Counted from the first letter of the stretch, positions 7,172 to 16,150 are shown. The stretch is 64,000 nucleotides of DNA from Verrucomicrobiota bacterium (GCA_023428905.1 JAEYWP010000007.1:1-64000); one strand, 5' to 3'. Translations and numbers: made by a program. Notes: a model not told the origin generated them from the sequence alone.

Positions 7172-8661
7172 GTCGTATCACCCAACAGCAACTCGAATCA
7201 TATCTCTGGGGCGCCGCAGTCCTGTTGCGGGGGACGATCGACGCGGGAGACTACAAGCAGTTCATCTTTCCGCTGCTCTTCTACAAACGTCTCTGCGATG
7301 TCTTTGACGAGGAAGTGGTGACGGCATTGCGCGATTCTGGCGGCGATCAGGATTTCGCGATGTTCCCAGAAAACCACCGCTTCCAGGTGCCCGTAGACGC
7401 ACATTGGCGGGAGCTTCGGAAGGTTAGCCGGGATGTTGGCCGGGCCCTGCAGCAGGGCACGAGGGCTATCGAAACGGCAAATCCGAAGAAGCTCTTCGGC
7501 ATCTTCGGCGATGCGCAGTGGACGAACAAAGATCGCCTCCCCGACGCCATGCTGCGCGATCTCATTGAGCACTTCTCCTCACTCGATCTCACAGTCGCCA
7601 ACTTGCCGGAGGATGAGTTGGGACAGGGCTACGAATACCTCATCAAGAAATTCGCCGACGATTCGGGTCACACCGCCGCCGAGTTCTACACCAACCGCAC
7701 CGTCGTCCATCTCATGACCGAGATGCTCGACGTGCAGCCCGGGGAGTCCGTTTATGACCCCACGTGTGGTTCCGGCGGCATGCTGCTCTCGTGCGTCGCT
7801 CACCTGCGGAGCCGGAAGAAGGAGTGGCGCAACGTGCGCCTCTTCGGCCAAGAGCGGAACCTCATGACCTCCTCCATTGCCCGGATGAACTGCTTTCTCC
7901 ACGGCATCGAGGACTTCCGTATAGAAAGAGGCGATACGCTCTCCGAGCCCAAGCTCGTCGAGGGCGATCGTCTCATGCGCTTCGACGTGGTGTTGGCCAA
8001 TCCGCCTTACTCCATCAAGCAGTGGGATCGCGAGGCCTTCGCCTCCGACCCTTGGGGCCGCAATCTCTACGGCACTCCACCGCAAGGCCGCGCCGACTAC
8101 GCGTTTCAGCAGCACATCGTCCAGAGCCTGAAGCCCAGGACCGGTCGCTGCGCCGTTCTCTGGCCGCATGGCGTGCTCTTCCGCCAAGAGGAAGCCGATA
8201 TGCGTCGCAAGTTGATAGAGGCCGACCTCGTCGAGTGTGTCCTCGGCCTCGGTCCGAACCTCTTCTACAACTCACCGATGGAGGCCTGCGTCGTCGTCTG
8301 CCGCACGCAAAAGCCCAAGACTCGCCGCGGAAAAATTCTCTTCATCAACGCGGTCAACGAAGTGGCCCGCGAACGCGCCCAGAGCTTTCTGACCGACGCA
8401 CATATTGAGCGCATCCTCGCCGCTTATCGCTCCGATACCGACCAGCCCGGTTTCTCCCGCCTTGTTCCGATGGACGAGATTCGGGCCAGGGACAGTAACC
8501 TCAGCATCCCCCTCTACCTTGGCGCCGCCCCGGAAGCGGCCCTGGTGGGCGAGGGCGCCGCAACTGAGACGGCCACACCCGACCTGCCCGCTGCGCTCGC
8601 CGCATGGCAAAGTTCCTCGCTCGCTCTTCGGGAGCGTCTCGCCGCTTTGCTTCAGTCATAA
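7168..8661 (+). CDS. hsdM: type I restriction-modification DNA methyltransferase subunit M (second copy)
   Basis: This is a second complete N6-adenine methylase subunit of 497 aa, starting with GTG inside the stop of the previous gene. Motif I (DPTCGSGGML) begins at residue 197 and motif IV (NPPY) at 278, so both catalytic motifs are intact. Alignment by eye with the first copy shows shared blocks throughout, such as FGDAQWTNKDRL, LRDLIEHFS, GYEYLIKKFAD and LGLGPNLFY, so the two are paralogues. Only one hsdS and one hsdR exist in the operon. The GC content matches hsdR and the 5' half of hsdS better than the first hsdM does, so this copy is probably the original partner. Confidence 0.95.
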   Translation: MSRITQQQLESYLWGAAVLLRGTIDAGDYKQFIFPLLFYKRLCDVFDEEVVTALRDSGGDQDFAMFPENHRFQVPVDAHWRELRKVSRDVGRALQQGTRAIETANPKKLFGIFGDAQWTNKDRLPDAMLRDLIEHFSSLDLTVANLPEDELGQGYEYLIKKFADDSGHTAAEFYTNRTVVHLMTEMLDVQPGESVYDPTCGSGGMLLSCVAHLRSRKKEWRNVRLFGQERNLMTSSIARMNCFLHGIEDFRIERGDTLSEPKLVEGDRLMRFDVVLANPPYSIKQWDREAFASDPWGRNLYGTPPQGRADYAFQQHIVQSLKPRTGRCAVLWPHGVLFRQEEADMRRKLIEADLVECVLGLGPNLFYNSPMEACVVVCRTQKPKTRRGKILFINAVNEVARERAQSFLTDAHIERILAAYRSDTDQPGFSRLVPMDEIRARDSNLSIPLYLGAAPEAALVGEGAATETATPDLPAALAAWQSSSLALRERLAALLQS

Positions 8662-8682
8662 TTTGTTTTACTGAATTCTCCC

Positions 8683-8702
8683 TTCTTACTCACCGGTAAG
8701 AA
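8683..8702. promoter_or_regulatory. inverted-repeat operator 1 upstream of abiEi
   Basis: TTCTTACTCACCGGTAAGAA has 7-bp arms (TTCTTAC / GTAAGAA) around a 6-bp centre. An almost identical element lies 64 bp downstream. They occupy the only sizeable gap in the operon, just before abiEi. AbiEi antitoxins of the type IV AbiE systems are known to repress their own promoter by binding paired inverted repeats, so these are candidate AbiEi operators. Confidence 0.72.
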
Positions 8703-8746
8703 CGACGGGAGGGGTAAAAACGGTTGCCATTCTCACCAAAGAGCCT

Positions 8747-8766
8747 TTCTTACTAACCAGTAAGAA
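8747..8766. promoter_or_regulatory. inverted-repeat operator 2 upstream of abiEi
   Basis: TTCTTACTAACCAGTAAGAA repeats operator 1, with the same 7-bp arms and a centre differing at two positions. The element lies within the open frame that precedes the annotated abiEi start, which argues that translation starts downstream of it. A GGGAGGGG stretch at 8707-8714 lies between the two sites and could be either a ribosome-binding site or part of the promoter region. Confidence 0.72.
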
Positions 8767-8836
8767 CCTGAAAACCGGTAAAGAGTCTGTCATCCGCCAC
8801 AGCTCCGAACTTGCCCATGAGTTCGGTCGCTTCCTT

Positions 8837-9826
8837 GTGGAAGCTCCCAGACTTAAAGGGCTTCAGTTTTATCCTTCCCAAGACCCGCAACAGGCGAAAC
8901 TGGATCTGGACGGCCGGCATCACTCCTTCGATCTGCGCTACGAACTCGCCCCGTCTGCCCAAGACCTTTCGCGCTGGTTTCCTACTCCCGATGCTGCCTC
9001 CCGCGCCTTGTTGGTCGTCCCGCATCTGACTTCCGCCCTGCTCGACGCTTGTCGCGAAGCACGACTCAGCGCCGCTGACTTGAATGGCCGACTCTTCCTC
9101 CGCGCGCCCGGTCTGCTGGTCGAGCTGCCTGCGATCAGCGGCCGCCGCTTCCGCTTCGAGCAGGAGCCGCGCAACATCTTTGTCGGGAAAAGCGCGCGCA
9201 TCGTTCGCTCCCTGCTTGCCGATCCGCACCGCCTGTGGAGGCAGGCCGAGTTGGTGGAGCGCACCGGTGCGACCTCCGGCCTCGTTTCGCGCATCGTCAC
9301 CCACTTGGAGCGGCAGGGCCTGCTCTCGCGTTCAGGCTCGGGCAAACGCTTCCAAACCTACCAGCTCCGCTCGCCCGACGCGCTGCTCGACGCGTGGGCG
9401 GAGGCCGACGACTTTGCGCGCCGCACCACTACGCATCGCTACCATTGTTTCGAGCAGGACCCGGTGCGACTTGCGCACAAGCTGCGCAACGCCCTCACGC
9501 ACCACGGCCCTCACTTCGCCTTCACCCAGTGGATCGCCGCGTGGCTCCGCGTGCCCTACACCGAGCCGCCGCTGGTCTCGCTCTACGTGCCGCAGATCCC
9601 CCCGCCGGACCTTCTGGATTCGCTGGGTTTGAAACCCGTGGCCGACGGCGGCCGCGTCTGGTTTCACCTGCCTTCCGATGAGGGCGTGTTTCGCGAGACC
9701 CGCGTGGTTGACGACCTGCCCTTGGTCTCCGACGCGCAGATCTACCTCGACCTGCAAGCCACCGGCCTGCGCGGCCCCGAGCAGGCCCGCGCCCTTCGCG
9801 AGCACTCCAGCTTCTGCCGCTCATGA
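8837..9826 (+). CDS. abiEi: AbiEi-family type IV antitoxin / transcriptional regulator
   Basis: This is the likely antitoxin of an AbiE pair: it precedes and overlaps (ATGA) a nucleotidyltransferase toxin gene. An N-terminal domain with a VVPHLTSALLDACREARLSAADLNGRLFLRAPG block (about 60-92), typical of larger AbiEi relatives, is followed by a winged helix-turn-helix at about 119-170 (RIVRSLLADP ... GLVSRIVTHLERQGLLSRSGSGK). The start is uncertain. GTG 8837 is the first ordinary start codon, but the frame is open from 8675 and encodes a helix-like segment (SVIRHSSELAHEFGRFLVEAP) upstream; CTG 8768 is the only other candidate after operator 2. Autoregulation through the two palindromes is expected from the family. 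Confidence 0.75.
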   Translation: MEAPRLKGLQFYPSQDPQQAKLDLDGRHHSFDLRYELAPSAQDLSRWFPTPDAASRALLVVPHLTSALLDACREARLSAADLNGRLFLRAPGLLVELPAISGRRFRFEQEPRNIFVGKSARIVRSLLADPHRLWRQAELVERTGATSGLVSRIVTHLERQGLLSRSGSGKRFQTYQLRSPDALLDAWAEADDFARRTTTHRYHCFEQDPVRLAHKLRNALTHHGPHFAFTQWIAAWLRVPYTEPPLVSLYVPQIPPPDLLDSLGLKPVADGGRVWFHLPSDEGVFRETRVVDDLPLVSDAQIYLDLQATGLRGPEQARALREHSSFCRS

Positions 9827-10665
9827 AGTTCGACACCTATTCCGAATACGATCCCCGGGCGACTTCGCAGACCCTCCCCGCCTTCCTCACCATCTGGCCG
9901 GGCTTGGGCAACTATCACGACGACCTCGTCCTGCTTGGTGGCATGGTTCCGCTCTACATCTGTAACCACCCAACTGGTGAACGCGCCCTGCCGCGCCCCG
10001 CCACGCTCGATGTCGATTTCGGCATCTCGCTCGGCGCCAGCGCCGGTCAATATGGCACCCTCGCCACCGATCTCCGGGCCCAGGGCTTTCGGCCGAGCCA
10101 GCAGCACGCCGGCCGCTTCGAGCGCGAGGTCGACGGCATTCCCGTCTATGTCGATTTTCTCGTCGAAGACGGCGACCAGCCGCGCGGCACGCGCATGGTC
10201 GATGATGTGACCGCCAGCGTCATGCCCGGCGTGGTGCGGGCGCTCGCCACCGCCCGGCGCGTGCAGGTGACCGGCACCGATCTCTACGGCGCCCGGCAAA
10301 GCGTCATGGCTCGCGTCTGCGGGGTCGGCCCCTTCCTCATGCTCAAGCTTCGTGCCTTGCTTCATCGTCAACAGGGCAAGGACGCCTTCGACCTGCTTTA
10401 CACGCTGCTTCACTACGACGGTGGCACCGGGGCGGCCATCGCGGCCTTTGCCGCCGAGGCCAAGGCCAACAACCCCGCCATGCCCGACGCCCGCCGCGCG
10501 CTCGAAACCCTGTTTGCCGACGAAAACGCGCCGGGCCCGGTCAAAGCCGCTCACTTCGTCCTCGGCCCGATCCAGGTCGGCGAATCGTCTGGCACCGCCC
10601 TGCGCCGCCAGCAAGTCCGCCAAGACATGGCCTTCGCCGCCGCTGAACTCCTTCGCGCCCTGTAA
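9823..10665 (+). CDS. abiEii: AbiEii-family nucleotidyltransferase toxin
   Basis: This 280-aa protein has nucleotidyltransferase-fold motifs of the AbiEii/AbiGii group: LLGG at 37-40, TLDVDF with D63 and D65, a third Asp in VYVDF (D111), K175 in MLKLRALL and KDAFDLLY with K186, D187 and D190. AbiEii toxins are described as nucleotidyltransferases whose activity arrests growth and is countered by AbiEi. The start overlaps the abiEi stop, so the two are translationally coupled. The pair is inserted between hsdM2 and hsdS, which is unusual for a type I RM operon. The precise substrate here is unknown. Confidence 0.78.
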   Translation: MKFDTYSEYDPRATSQTLPAFLTIWPGLGNYHDDLVLLGGMVPLYICNHPTGERALPRPATLDVDFGISLGASAGQYGTLATDLRAQGFRPSQQHAGRFEREVDGIPVYVDFLVEDGDQPRGTRMVDDVTASVMPGVVRALATARRVQVTGTDLYGARQSVMARVCGVGPFLMLKLRALLHRQQGKDAFDLLYTLLHYDGGTGAAIAAFAAEAKANNPAMPDARRALETLFADENAPGPVKAAHFVLGPIQVGESSGTALRRQQVRQDMAFAAAELLRAL

Positions 10666-10677
10666 TCCGATTCTCCC

Positions 10678-11925
10678 GTGTCAGTTCTCACTTCGCCTCT
10701 CGCCGACCTCACGCCCAATCCCGATTGGGCGAAGCTGCCTTTGTTTGATCGCTCGGGGTGGAAACGCGTCCGCTTCGGCGACGTGGTGCGCCAGCTCAAG
10801 GAGCAGGTGGACCCCGAGGCGGATGGCATCGAGCGCTACGTCGCCGGCGAGCACATGGAGACAGAGAACGTTCACATCCGCAAATGGGGCACCGTCGGCG
10901 ACGGCTATCTAGGCCCCGCCTTCATTCGCGGTTTCCGCAAAGGACAGGTGCTCTACGGCTCGCGACGAACCTATCTCAAGAAAGTCGCGGTCGCCGAGTG
11001 GGACGGAGTGACGGCCAACACCACCTTTGTGCTGGAGGCGGTCGAAGGGAAGCTGCTGCAAGAACTGCTACCGTGGCTGATGTTGTCGGATCGATTCACG
11101 AACCACTCGGTGGCGGAGTCCAAAGGCTCGACCAACCCCTACATCAACTTTCCCGACATCGCCAAATTCGAGTTCGAGCTCCCGCCGCTCGACCAACAGC
11201 GCCGTATCGCCGAGATTCTTTGGAGTGTCGATGAAGCGGTTACAGCTAACGGTAAAATCGAACGTGCCTGCGTCGACCTCGTGGAAAGCACGGCTAAAAA
11301 CGCGGTTTTCCCTTTCGGCTATTCGCCAAGCCGTAGTGAGCTAGACGCGCGATACCATCGAAGATATAAGGCGCTTAGAGCTGGGGAACTGTATGGGGTG
11401 GCAAGCGGCAACGGAGAGCCATCGGCTTCCGGGAACGGTAGCGTCCTCTATTTTAAGGTAAATGATTTCAACATCAATGATGACGAGTTATTTATTGCAC
11501 GCGGCGGAACCCTATTCGACCCAGAGGTGAACCCGAAAGTTCGGATCTTCCCGCCAGGGACCGTTATATTTCCAAAACGAGGCGCGAGCATATTTCTAAA
11601 CAAGGTCGGTGTTACGCGACGTGCGGTCGCGCTCGATCCGAATTTAATGGGAGTTGTCCCCAATGAGCGGGTTATTCGTAGTGAGTATCTCTATTGGCTT
11701 ATTAAGCTAACCGAGATCGGCCGCATCGCTGACACGACGAGCCTTCCGCAGCTGAACCATAAGCATCTGCTGCCGCTGGTGTTCCCTGTTCCATCTCTGG
11801 AGACGCAGGACGAGTTTCTCACGCATGTTGAGCGGCTAAGGGCAGCGCAAAAGCTGGGAGCGGCTCATGCGGGTAGTTTACAGACATTGAATCAGATTAT
11901 TCTGAATACCTTTTTTGTTTCATGA
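10678..11925 (+). CDS. hsdS: type I restriction-modification specificity subunit S
   Basis: HsdS carries two target-recognition domains that each bind half of a bipartite DNA site and dock HsdM and HsdR. The first half ends with the typical conserved region INFPDIAKFEFELPPLDQQRRIAEILWSVDEAV (about residues 159-191). The second half ends similarly with LPQLNHKHLLPLVFPVPSLETQDEFL. The start is GTG, 12 bases after abiEii. Base composition changes sharply near 11230: the first half is GC-rich like its neighbours, while the second has many A/T-rich codons (for example 11450-11660). This suggests that the second recognition domain was replaced by recombination. Confidence 0.93.
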   Translation: MSVLTSPLADLTPNPDWAKLPLFDRSGWKRVRFGDVVRQLKEQVDPEADGIERYVAGEHMETENVHIRKWGTVGDGYLGPAFIRGFRKGQVLYGSRRTYLKKVAVAEWDGVTANTTFVLEAVEGKLLQELLPWLMLSDRFTNHSVAESKGSTNPYINFPDIAKFEFELPPLDQQRRIAEILWSVDEAVTANGKIERACVDLVESTAKNAVFPFGYSPSRSELDARYHRRYKALRAGELYGVASGNGEPSASGNGSVLYFKVNDFNINDDELFIARGGTLFDPEVNPKVRIFPPGTVIFPKRGASIFLNKVGVTRRAVALDPNLMGVVPNERVIRSEYLYWLIKLTEIGRIADTTSLPQLNHKHLLPLVFPVPSLETQDEFLTHVERLRAAQKLGAAHAGSLQTLNQIILNTFFVS

Positions 11926-14912
11926 GCTTCAACGAGTCCAACACCGTCGAGCAGATGATCCTCGATGCCGCGACCTCGCTCGGGAGCGACGCGGGTTTGT
12001 CGGTGCTGCGGGAAGACCCGCCGGCGGGCTGGGGCGATTCGTTGGGCAAGGAGTTCAAGCCGGCGAAGTGGACCTTTGTCGAGCCGCTGAAGGTGCCGCG
12101 CCAGCCGGGCGAGGTGATGGTGGAGACGTGGGTGCGGGAGGCGCTCATGGCCTTGAACCCGGAGATTGCCGCGCAGCCAGACCGCGCTGACGAGGTGATC
12201 TACGCCCTGCGGGCCATCCTGCTCGCCGTGGGCGGCGACGGGCTGGTGCGGGCGAACGAGAACTTCACGATGTGGCTGCGCGGGGAGAAGACGATGCCCT
12301 TTGGCCCGAACGGCGAGCATGTGCCGGTGCGCCTGCTCGACGTTGCCCAGCCGGGCCGGAACCGGCTCACCGTGACGAATCAATGGACCTTCCAGAGCGG
12401 CACGGTGGAGAAACGCTTCGACGTGGTCTTCGTCGTCAACGGACTGCCCCTCGTCATCGGCGAGGCCAAGACGCCCACGCGGAGCGCCGTGACATGGTTC
12501 GACGGCGCCTATCAGGTGAACGAAATCTACGAGAAGGAAGTGCCGGCCATGTTCGTGCCGAACGTGTTCTCCTTCGCCACCGAGGGGCGCTGTCTGCGCT
12601 ACGGCAGCATCCGCATGCCCATCGATCTGTGGGGGCCGTGGCGCGACGACGACAATCAGGAGGAAGGGCAACTCCACCACGTCCGCGCCGCCGGCGAGAG
12701 CCTGCTGCGTCCCGCTGTAGTGCTGGATATACTACAAAACTTCACCCTTTTCGCGACCGACAAAAAGCACCGCCGCACCAAGGTCATCTGCCGCTACCAG
12801 CAATACGAGACGACCAACAAGATCGTTGCGCGCGTCATCGCCGGTTACCCGAAGAAGGGGCTCATTTGGCATTTCCAAGGCAGCGGTAAATCGCTGCTCA
12901 TGGTCTTCGCAGCGCAGAAGCTCCGTCTGCATCCGCGCCTCGGCAATCCGACGGTGTTGATCGTGGTGGATCGCATCGACCTCGACACCCAGATCACCGC
13001 CACCTTCAACGCTGCCGACGTGCCCAACATGGTCGGCGTCCCCGACCGCAAGGAGCTGCAACGACTGCTCGCGCAGGACGTGCGCAAGGTGCTCATCACG
13101 ACAATCCACAAATTCGCCGAGGCGGAAGGAAAGCTGAACGAGCGCTCCAACATCATCGTCATGGTGGACGAGGCGCACCGCACGCAGGAAGGCGACCTCG
13201 GCCGCAAGATGCGCGAGGCGCTGCCCAACGCCTTCCTCTTCGGTCTCACCGGCACGCCGATCAATCGCGCCGACCGCAACACCTTCTGGGCCTTCGGCGC
13301 CGACGAGGACGTGCAGGGCTACCTGAGCCGCTACTCGTTCCAAGACTCCATTCGCGACAAGGCCACGCTGCCGCTGCATTTCGAGGCGCCGGCGGTGAAA
13401 TTGAAGATCGACCGCGCCGCCATCGACGAGGCCTACAAACAGATTACCGGCGACCTCAGCGAGCAGGACCGCGACGACCTCGCGAAGCGTGCCGCCAAGA
13501 TGGCCGTGTTGGTCAAAAATCCAGAACGCGTGCGCGCCGTGGTTGAACACATCGTCGGGCACTACCAGACCAAGGTGGAGCCCAACGGCTTTAAGGCGCA
13601 GGTGGTGGTCTTCGACCGCGAGTGCTGCGTGCTCTACAAAAAAGTGATGGACGAGCTGATCGGCCCCGATGCGAGCGCGATCGTGATGAGCACCGCGCAA
13701 CACGACCCCGCCGAATGGAAGAAGCACAACCGCGACAAAGACGCGGAGGAAAAGCTGCTCGACCGTTTCCGGGATCCCGCCGATCCGCTGAAATTCGTCA
13801 TCGTCACCAGCAAGCTCCTCACGGGCTTCGATGCGCCGATCCTGCAGGTGATGTATCTCGATAAACCGATGAAGGACCACAACCTTCTCCAGGCGATCTG
13901 CCGGGTGAACCGCACCTACGGTCAGAGCAAAACGCACGGGCTGATCGTTGACTACATCGGCATCTTCGACGACGTGGCCAAGGCGCTCGATTTCGACGAA
14001 AAGGCCGTGCAGCATGTGGTGAGCAACATCGACGAGCTGCGGAAGGCTCTGCCCGTCCAGATGCAGAAGTGCCTCGCGTTTTTCCCGTCGGTGGACCGCA
14101 CCGTGGGCGGTTACGAAGGGTTGATGACCGCGCAGCAATGCCTGCCCAACAACACGGTGCGCGATACGTTCGCGGGCCAATACAGCGTGCTCGGCACGAT
14201 CTGGGAGGCGCTGTCACCCGATCCGTGCCTCAGCGCCTACGAGAAGGACTTCAAGTGGCTCACTCAGGTTTACGAATCGGTTAAGCCGGTGAGCGGCAAC
14301 GGACGGCTGCTCTGGCACCGGTTGGGTGCAAAAACGGTCGAGCTGATCAATGCGAACGTTCATGTCGAAGCGGTGCGCGATGACATAGACGCGCTCGTGT
14401 TGGACGCCGACGTTCTGGACGGCATCCTTAAAGAAGCGAATCCGGGGAAGAAGGCCCGCGAGGTTGAAATCAAGTTGATCGCGCGACTCCGAAAGCACGC
14501 TGGAAATCCCAAGTTCAAGGAACTTGGCGAGCGATTGGAACGGATACGCGAGAAGCACGAGCAGGGGCTGCTGAACAGTCTAGAGTTTCTGAAGGCCATT
14601 CTTGAGATCGCGAAGGACACGGTAGAGGCAGAGAAGCAAACCGATCCGAAAGAGGAGCAGAACCAGGCGCTCGCCGCCCTGACGGAACTCTTCAATGAGG
14701 CGAAAACGAAGCACACTCACGTGATTGTCGAGCGCATCGTCGGTGACATCGACGCCATCGTGAAGCAGGTCCGATTCGACGGGTGGCAGGTGACTGCGCA
14801 AGGCGAGCGCGAGGTGAAGCAGGCACTTCGGCGAGCGCTGCTGAAATACAAGCTCCACACGGACCAAGAGCTCTTCGACAAATCCTACGGCTATATACGC
14901 CAGTATTATTGA
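11922..14912 (+). CDS. hsdR: type I restriction endonuclease subunit R
   Basis: HsdR is the ATP-dependent translocase and nuclease of the type I complex. The N-terminal nuclease motif is visible as D167 (KRFDVV) and E181-x-K183 (GEAK). The SF2 motor follows: Walker A FQGSGKS with K323, DEAH at 416-419, and FGLTGTP for motif III. A later LLTGFDAP and an AICRVNRTYG stretch fit motifs V and VI. The C-terminal 200 residues are charged and helical, the usual assembly region. At 996 aa it is full length with no visible lesion. The start overlaps the hsdS stop by 4 bases. Confidence 0.95.
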   Translation: MSFNESNTVEQMILDAATSLGSDAGLSVLREDPPAGWGDSLGKEFKPAKWTFVEPLKVPRQPGEVMVETWVREALMALNPEIAAQPDRADEVIYALRAILLAVGGDGLVRANENFTMWLRGEKTMPFGPNGEHVPVRLLDVAQPGRNRLTVTNQWTFQSGTVEKRFDVVFVVNGLPLVIGEAKTPTRSAVTWFDGAYQVNEIYEKEVPAMFVPNVFSFATEGRCLRYGSIRMPIDLWGPWRDDDNQEEGQLHHVRAAGESLLRPAVVLDILQNFTLFATDKKHRRTKVICRYQQYETTNKIVARVIAGYPKKGLIWHFQGSGKSLLMVFAAQKLRLHPRLGNPTVLIVVDRIDLDTQITATFNAADVPNMVGVPDRKELQRLLAQDVRKVLITTIHKFAEAEGKLNERSNIIVMVDEAHRTQEGDLGRKMREALPNAFLFGLTGTPINRADRNTFWAFGADEDVQGYLSRYSFQDSIRDKATLPLHFEAPAVKLKIDRAAIDEAYKQITGDLSEQDRDDLAKRAAKMAVLVKNPERVRAVVEHIVGHYQTKVEPNGFKAQVVVFDRECCVLYKKVMDELIGPDASAIVMSTAQHDPAEWKKHNRDKDAEEKLLDRFRDPADPLKFVIVTSKLLTGFDAPILQVMYLDKPMKDHNLLQAICRVNRTYGQSKTHGLIVDYIGIFDDVAKALDFDEKAVQHVVSNIDELRKALPVQMQKCLAFFPSVDRTVGGYEGLMTAQQCLPNNTVRDTFAGQYSVLGTIWEALSPDPCLSAYEKDFKWLTQVYESVKPVSGNGRLLWHRLGAKTVELINANVHVEAVRDDIDALVLDADVLDGILKEANPGKKAREVEIKLIARLRKHAGNPKFKELGERLERIREKHEQGLLNSLEFLKAILEIAKDTVEAEKQTDPKEEQNQALAALTELFNEAKTKHTHVIVERIVGDIDAIVKQVRFDGWQVTAQGEREVKQALRRALLKYKLHTDQELFDKSYGYIRQYY

Positions 14913-14960
14913 TGCCTCGACAGCGGCACCCCTGATCGAATCAGGCATTGCTCGGTTCAG

Positions 14961-16013
14961 ATGGATTTATTCACACCAATAGTTTCACCGGACCGCTATC
15001 ATCCCAACTTTCGTGCCGCCCTTACGGAGTTTGGTAAAGCAGAGCGGGATGTAATCAGCGGCTGGGCTGAGGGGTTTGTGGACCGCGACCACAAATTCGT
15101 TCAGGAATTCCAGACCACCTTCAACTCGTCGTTCTGGGAGCTTTATCTGCATGCGCTGTTTCGGCGTCTCAATTTTTCGATCGACTGGAGCCAGGCCGCA
15201 CCGGATTTCCAGCTAAACAAAGGCGGGACCTTGCTCAATATTGAGGCGACCACGGCCAATGCTGCCCAAGGTAAACCGAACGAGTGGGATCGTGATCTCT
15301 CCTCTGTAGCAGTGAGCGCCATCTCGATTCCCAAGATCAACCACGAGGCAATGATCAGGCTTTCCAATGCTATCACAGCAAAACACAAAAGGTTTAGGGA
15401 CTCTTACGGAAAATTGAACCATGTGGGTGGACGCCCCTTCGTTGTTGCCGTGTCGCCCTTTGAACAGCCGTTTTTCAATCTGCAGCATGACCGTCCCATT
15501 CGCGCGTTACTCTACGACTACTATGTGGACGAGGAGGCGTTCCAAAAAGATCCCGCCAAGTATCCCGATGGCCCACCCGGCATTTCACTTGGCGCCGTTA
15601 CGAAGGACAGCGGCGCCGAGATCCAGTTGGGCTTTTTCAACTCAGACGCAATGGAGGAGATCAGTGCGGTGATCTTTTCCTGCATCGCAACGTGGGGGAA
15701 AAGTAATGCGCTTTCTGTTGGCGATGCCAAAGGATCACGCTTCGACTTTGTGCGAACAGATGCCACCGGACGCCCCGTTCCGCAAACGAACGTTGCGAAA
15801 GCGGACTATCACGAGAGCTTAGAGGACGGGTTGCAGGTTTTTCATAACCCATACGCCCGATACCCACTGCCTCCGGATCTGTTCCGAGCTGAGGGAGTCG
15901 TTCAGCACTATTTTGACGAAGATAGGGGAGACTGGGTCTACGAGGGAATTGAGGGGGCATTGACTTGCCGGTTCGTCAGGAGCGGGTTTCCGACGACCTT
16001 GGCAGGATCCTAG
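14961..16013 (+). CDS. uncharacterised protein with possible PD-(D/E)XK nuclease core
   Basis: This 350-aa protein is the last gene of the island, starting 48 bases after hsdR. Residues 57-100 read SFWELYLHALFRRLNF, then APDF and TLLNIEATTAN. E60, P81-D82 and E95-A-T97 fit the layout of a restriction-endonuclease fold (helix Glu, PD, then ExK), except that Thr stands where Lys is usual. The C-terminal part includes LPPDLFRAEGVVQHYF, which I recall from hypothetical proteins near defence genes. No signal peptide or membrane segment is seen. Nuclease activity is an inference, and the missing Lys argues for caution. GC is lower than in hsdR. Confidence 0.6.
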   Translation: MDLFTPIVSPDRYHPNFRAALTEFGKAERDVISGWAEGFVDRDHKFVQEFQTTFNSSFWELYLHALFRRLNFSIDWSQAAPDFQLNKGGTLLNIEATTANAAQGKPNEWDRDLSSVAVSAISIPKINHEAMIRLSNAITAKHKRFRDSYGKLNHVGGRPFVVAVSPFEQPFFNLQHDRPIRALLYDYYVDEEAFQKDPAKYPDGPPGISLGAVTKDSGAEIQLGFFNSDAMEEISAVIFSCIATWGKSNALSVGDAKGSRFDFVRTDATGRPVPQTNVAKADYHESLEDGLQVFHNPYARYPLPPDLFRAEGVVQHYFDEDRGDWVYEGIEGALTCRFVRSGFPTTLAGS

Positions 16014-16150
16014 CATCCTGCTGACGCATTGGCACCGGAAGGCTCAGTGACGTGACCGTCCCAGTCATGGGTTGGCCGTGAAGGAGCGTCACTGATGTTA
16101 TCAGTTCCCGCCGCTTCTTTTCAGCCCGGCCTTTGCCATCACAAGCTCAG

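Noticed and set aside
8811..9029. An alternative plus-strand frame beginning ATG near 8817 as the start of abiEi in another frame.
   Set aside because: It stops at 9029 and would need a frameshift; the main frame alone encodes the conserved domains.
12732..14180. A 482-codon minus-strand frame opposite hsdR.
   Set aside because: Its His/Val/Asp-rich sequence is typical of an antisense shadow in high-GC DNA, and hsdR on the other strand is intact.
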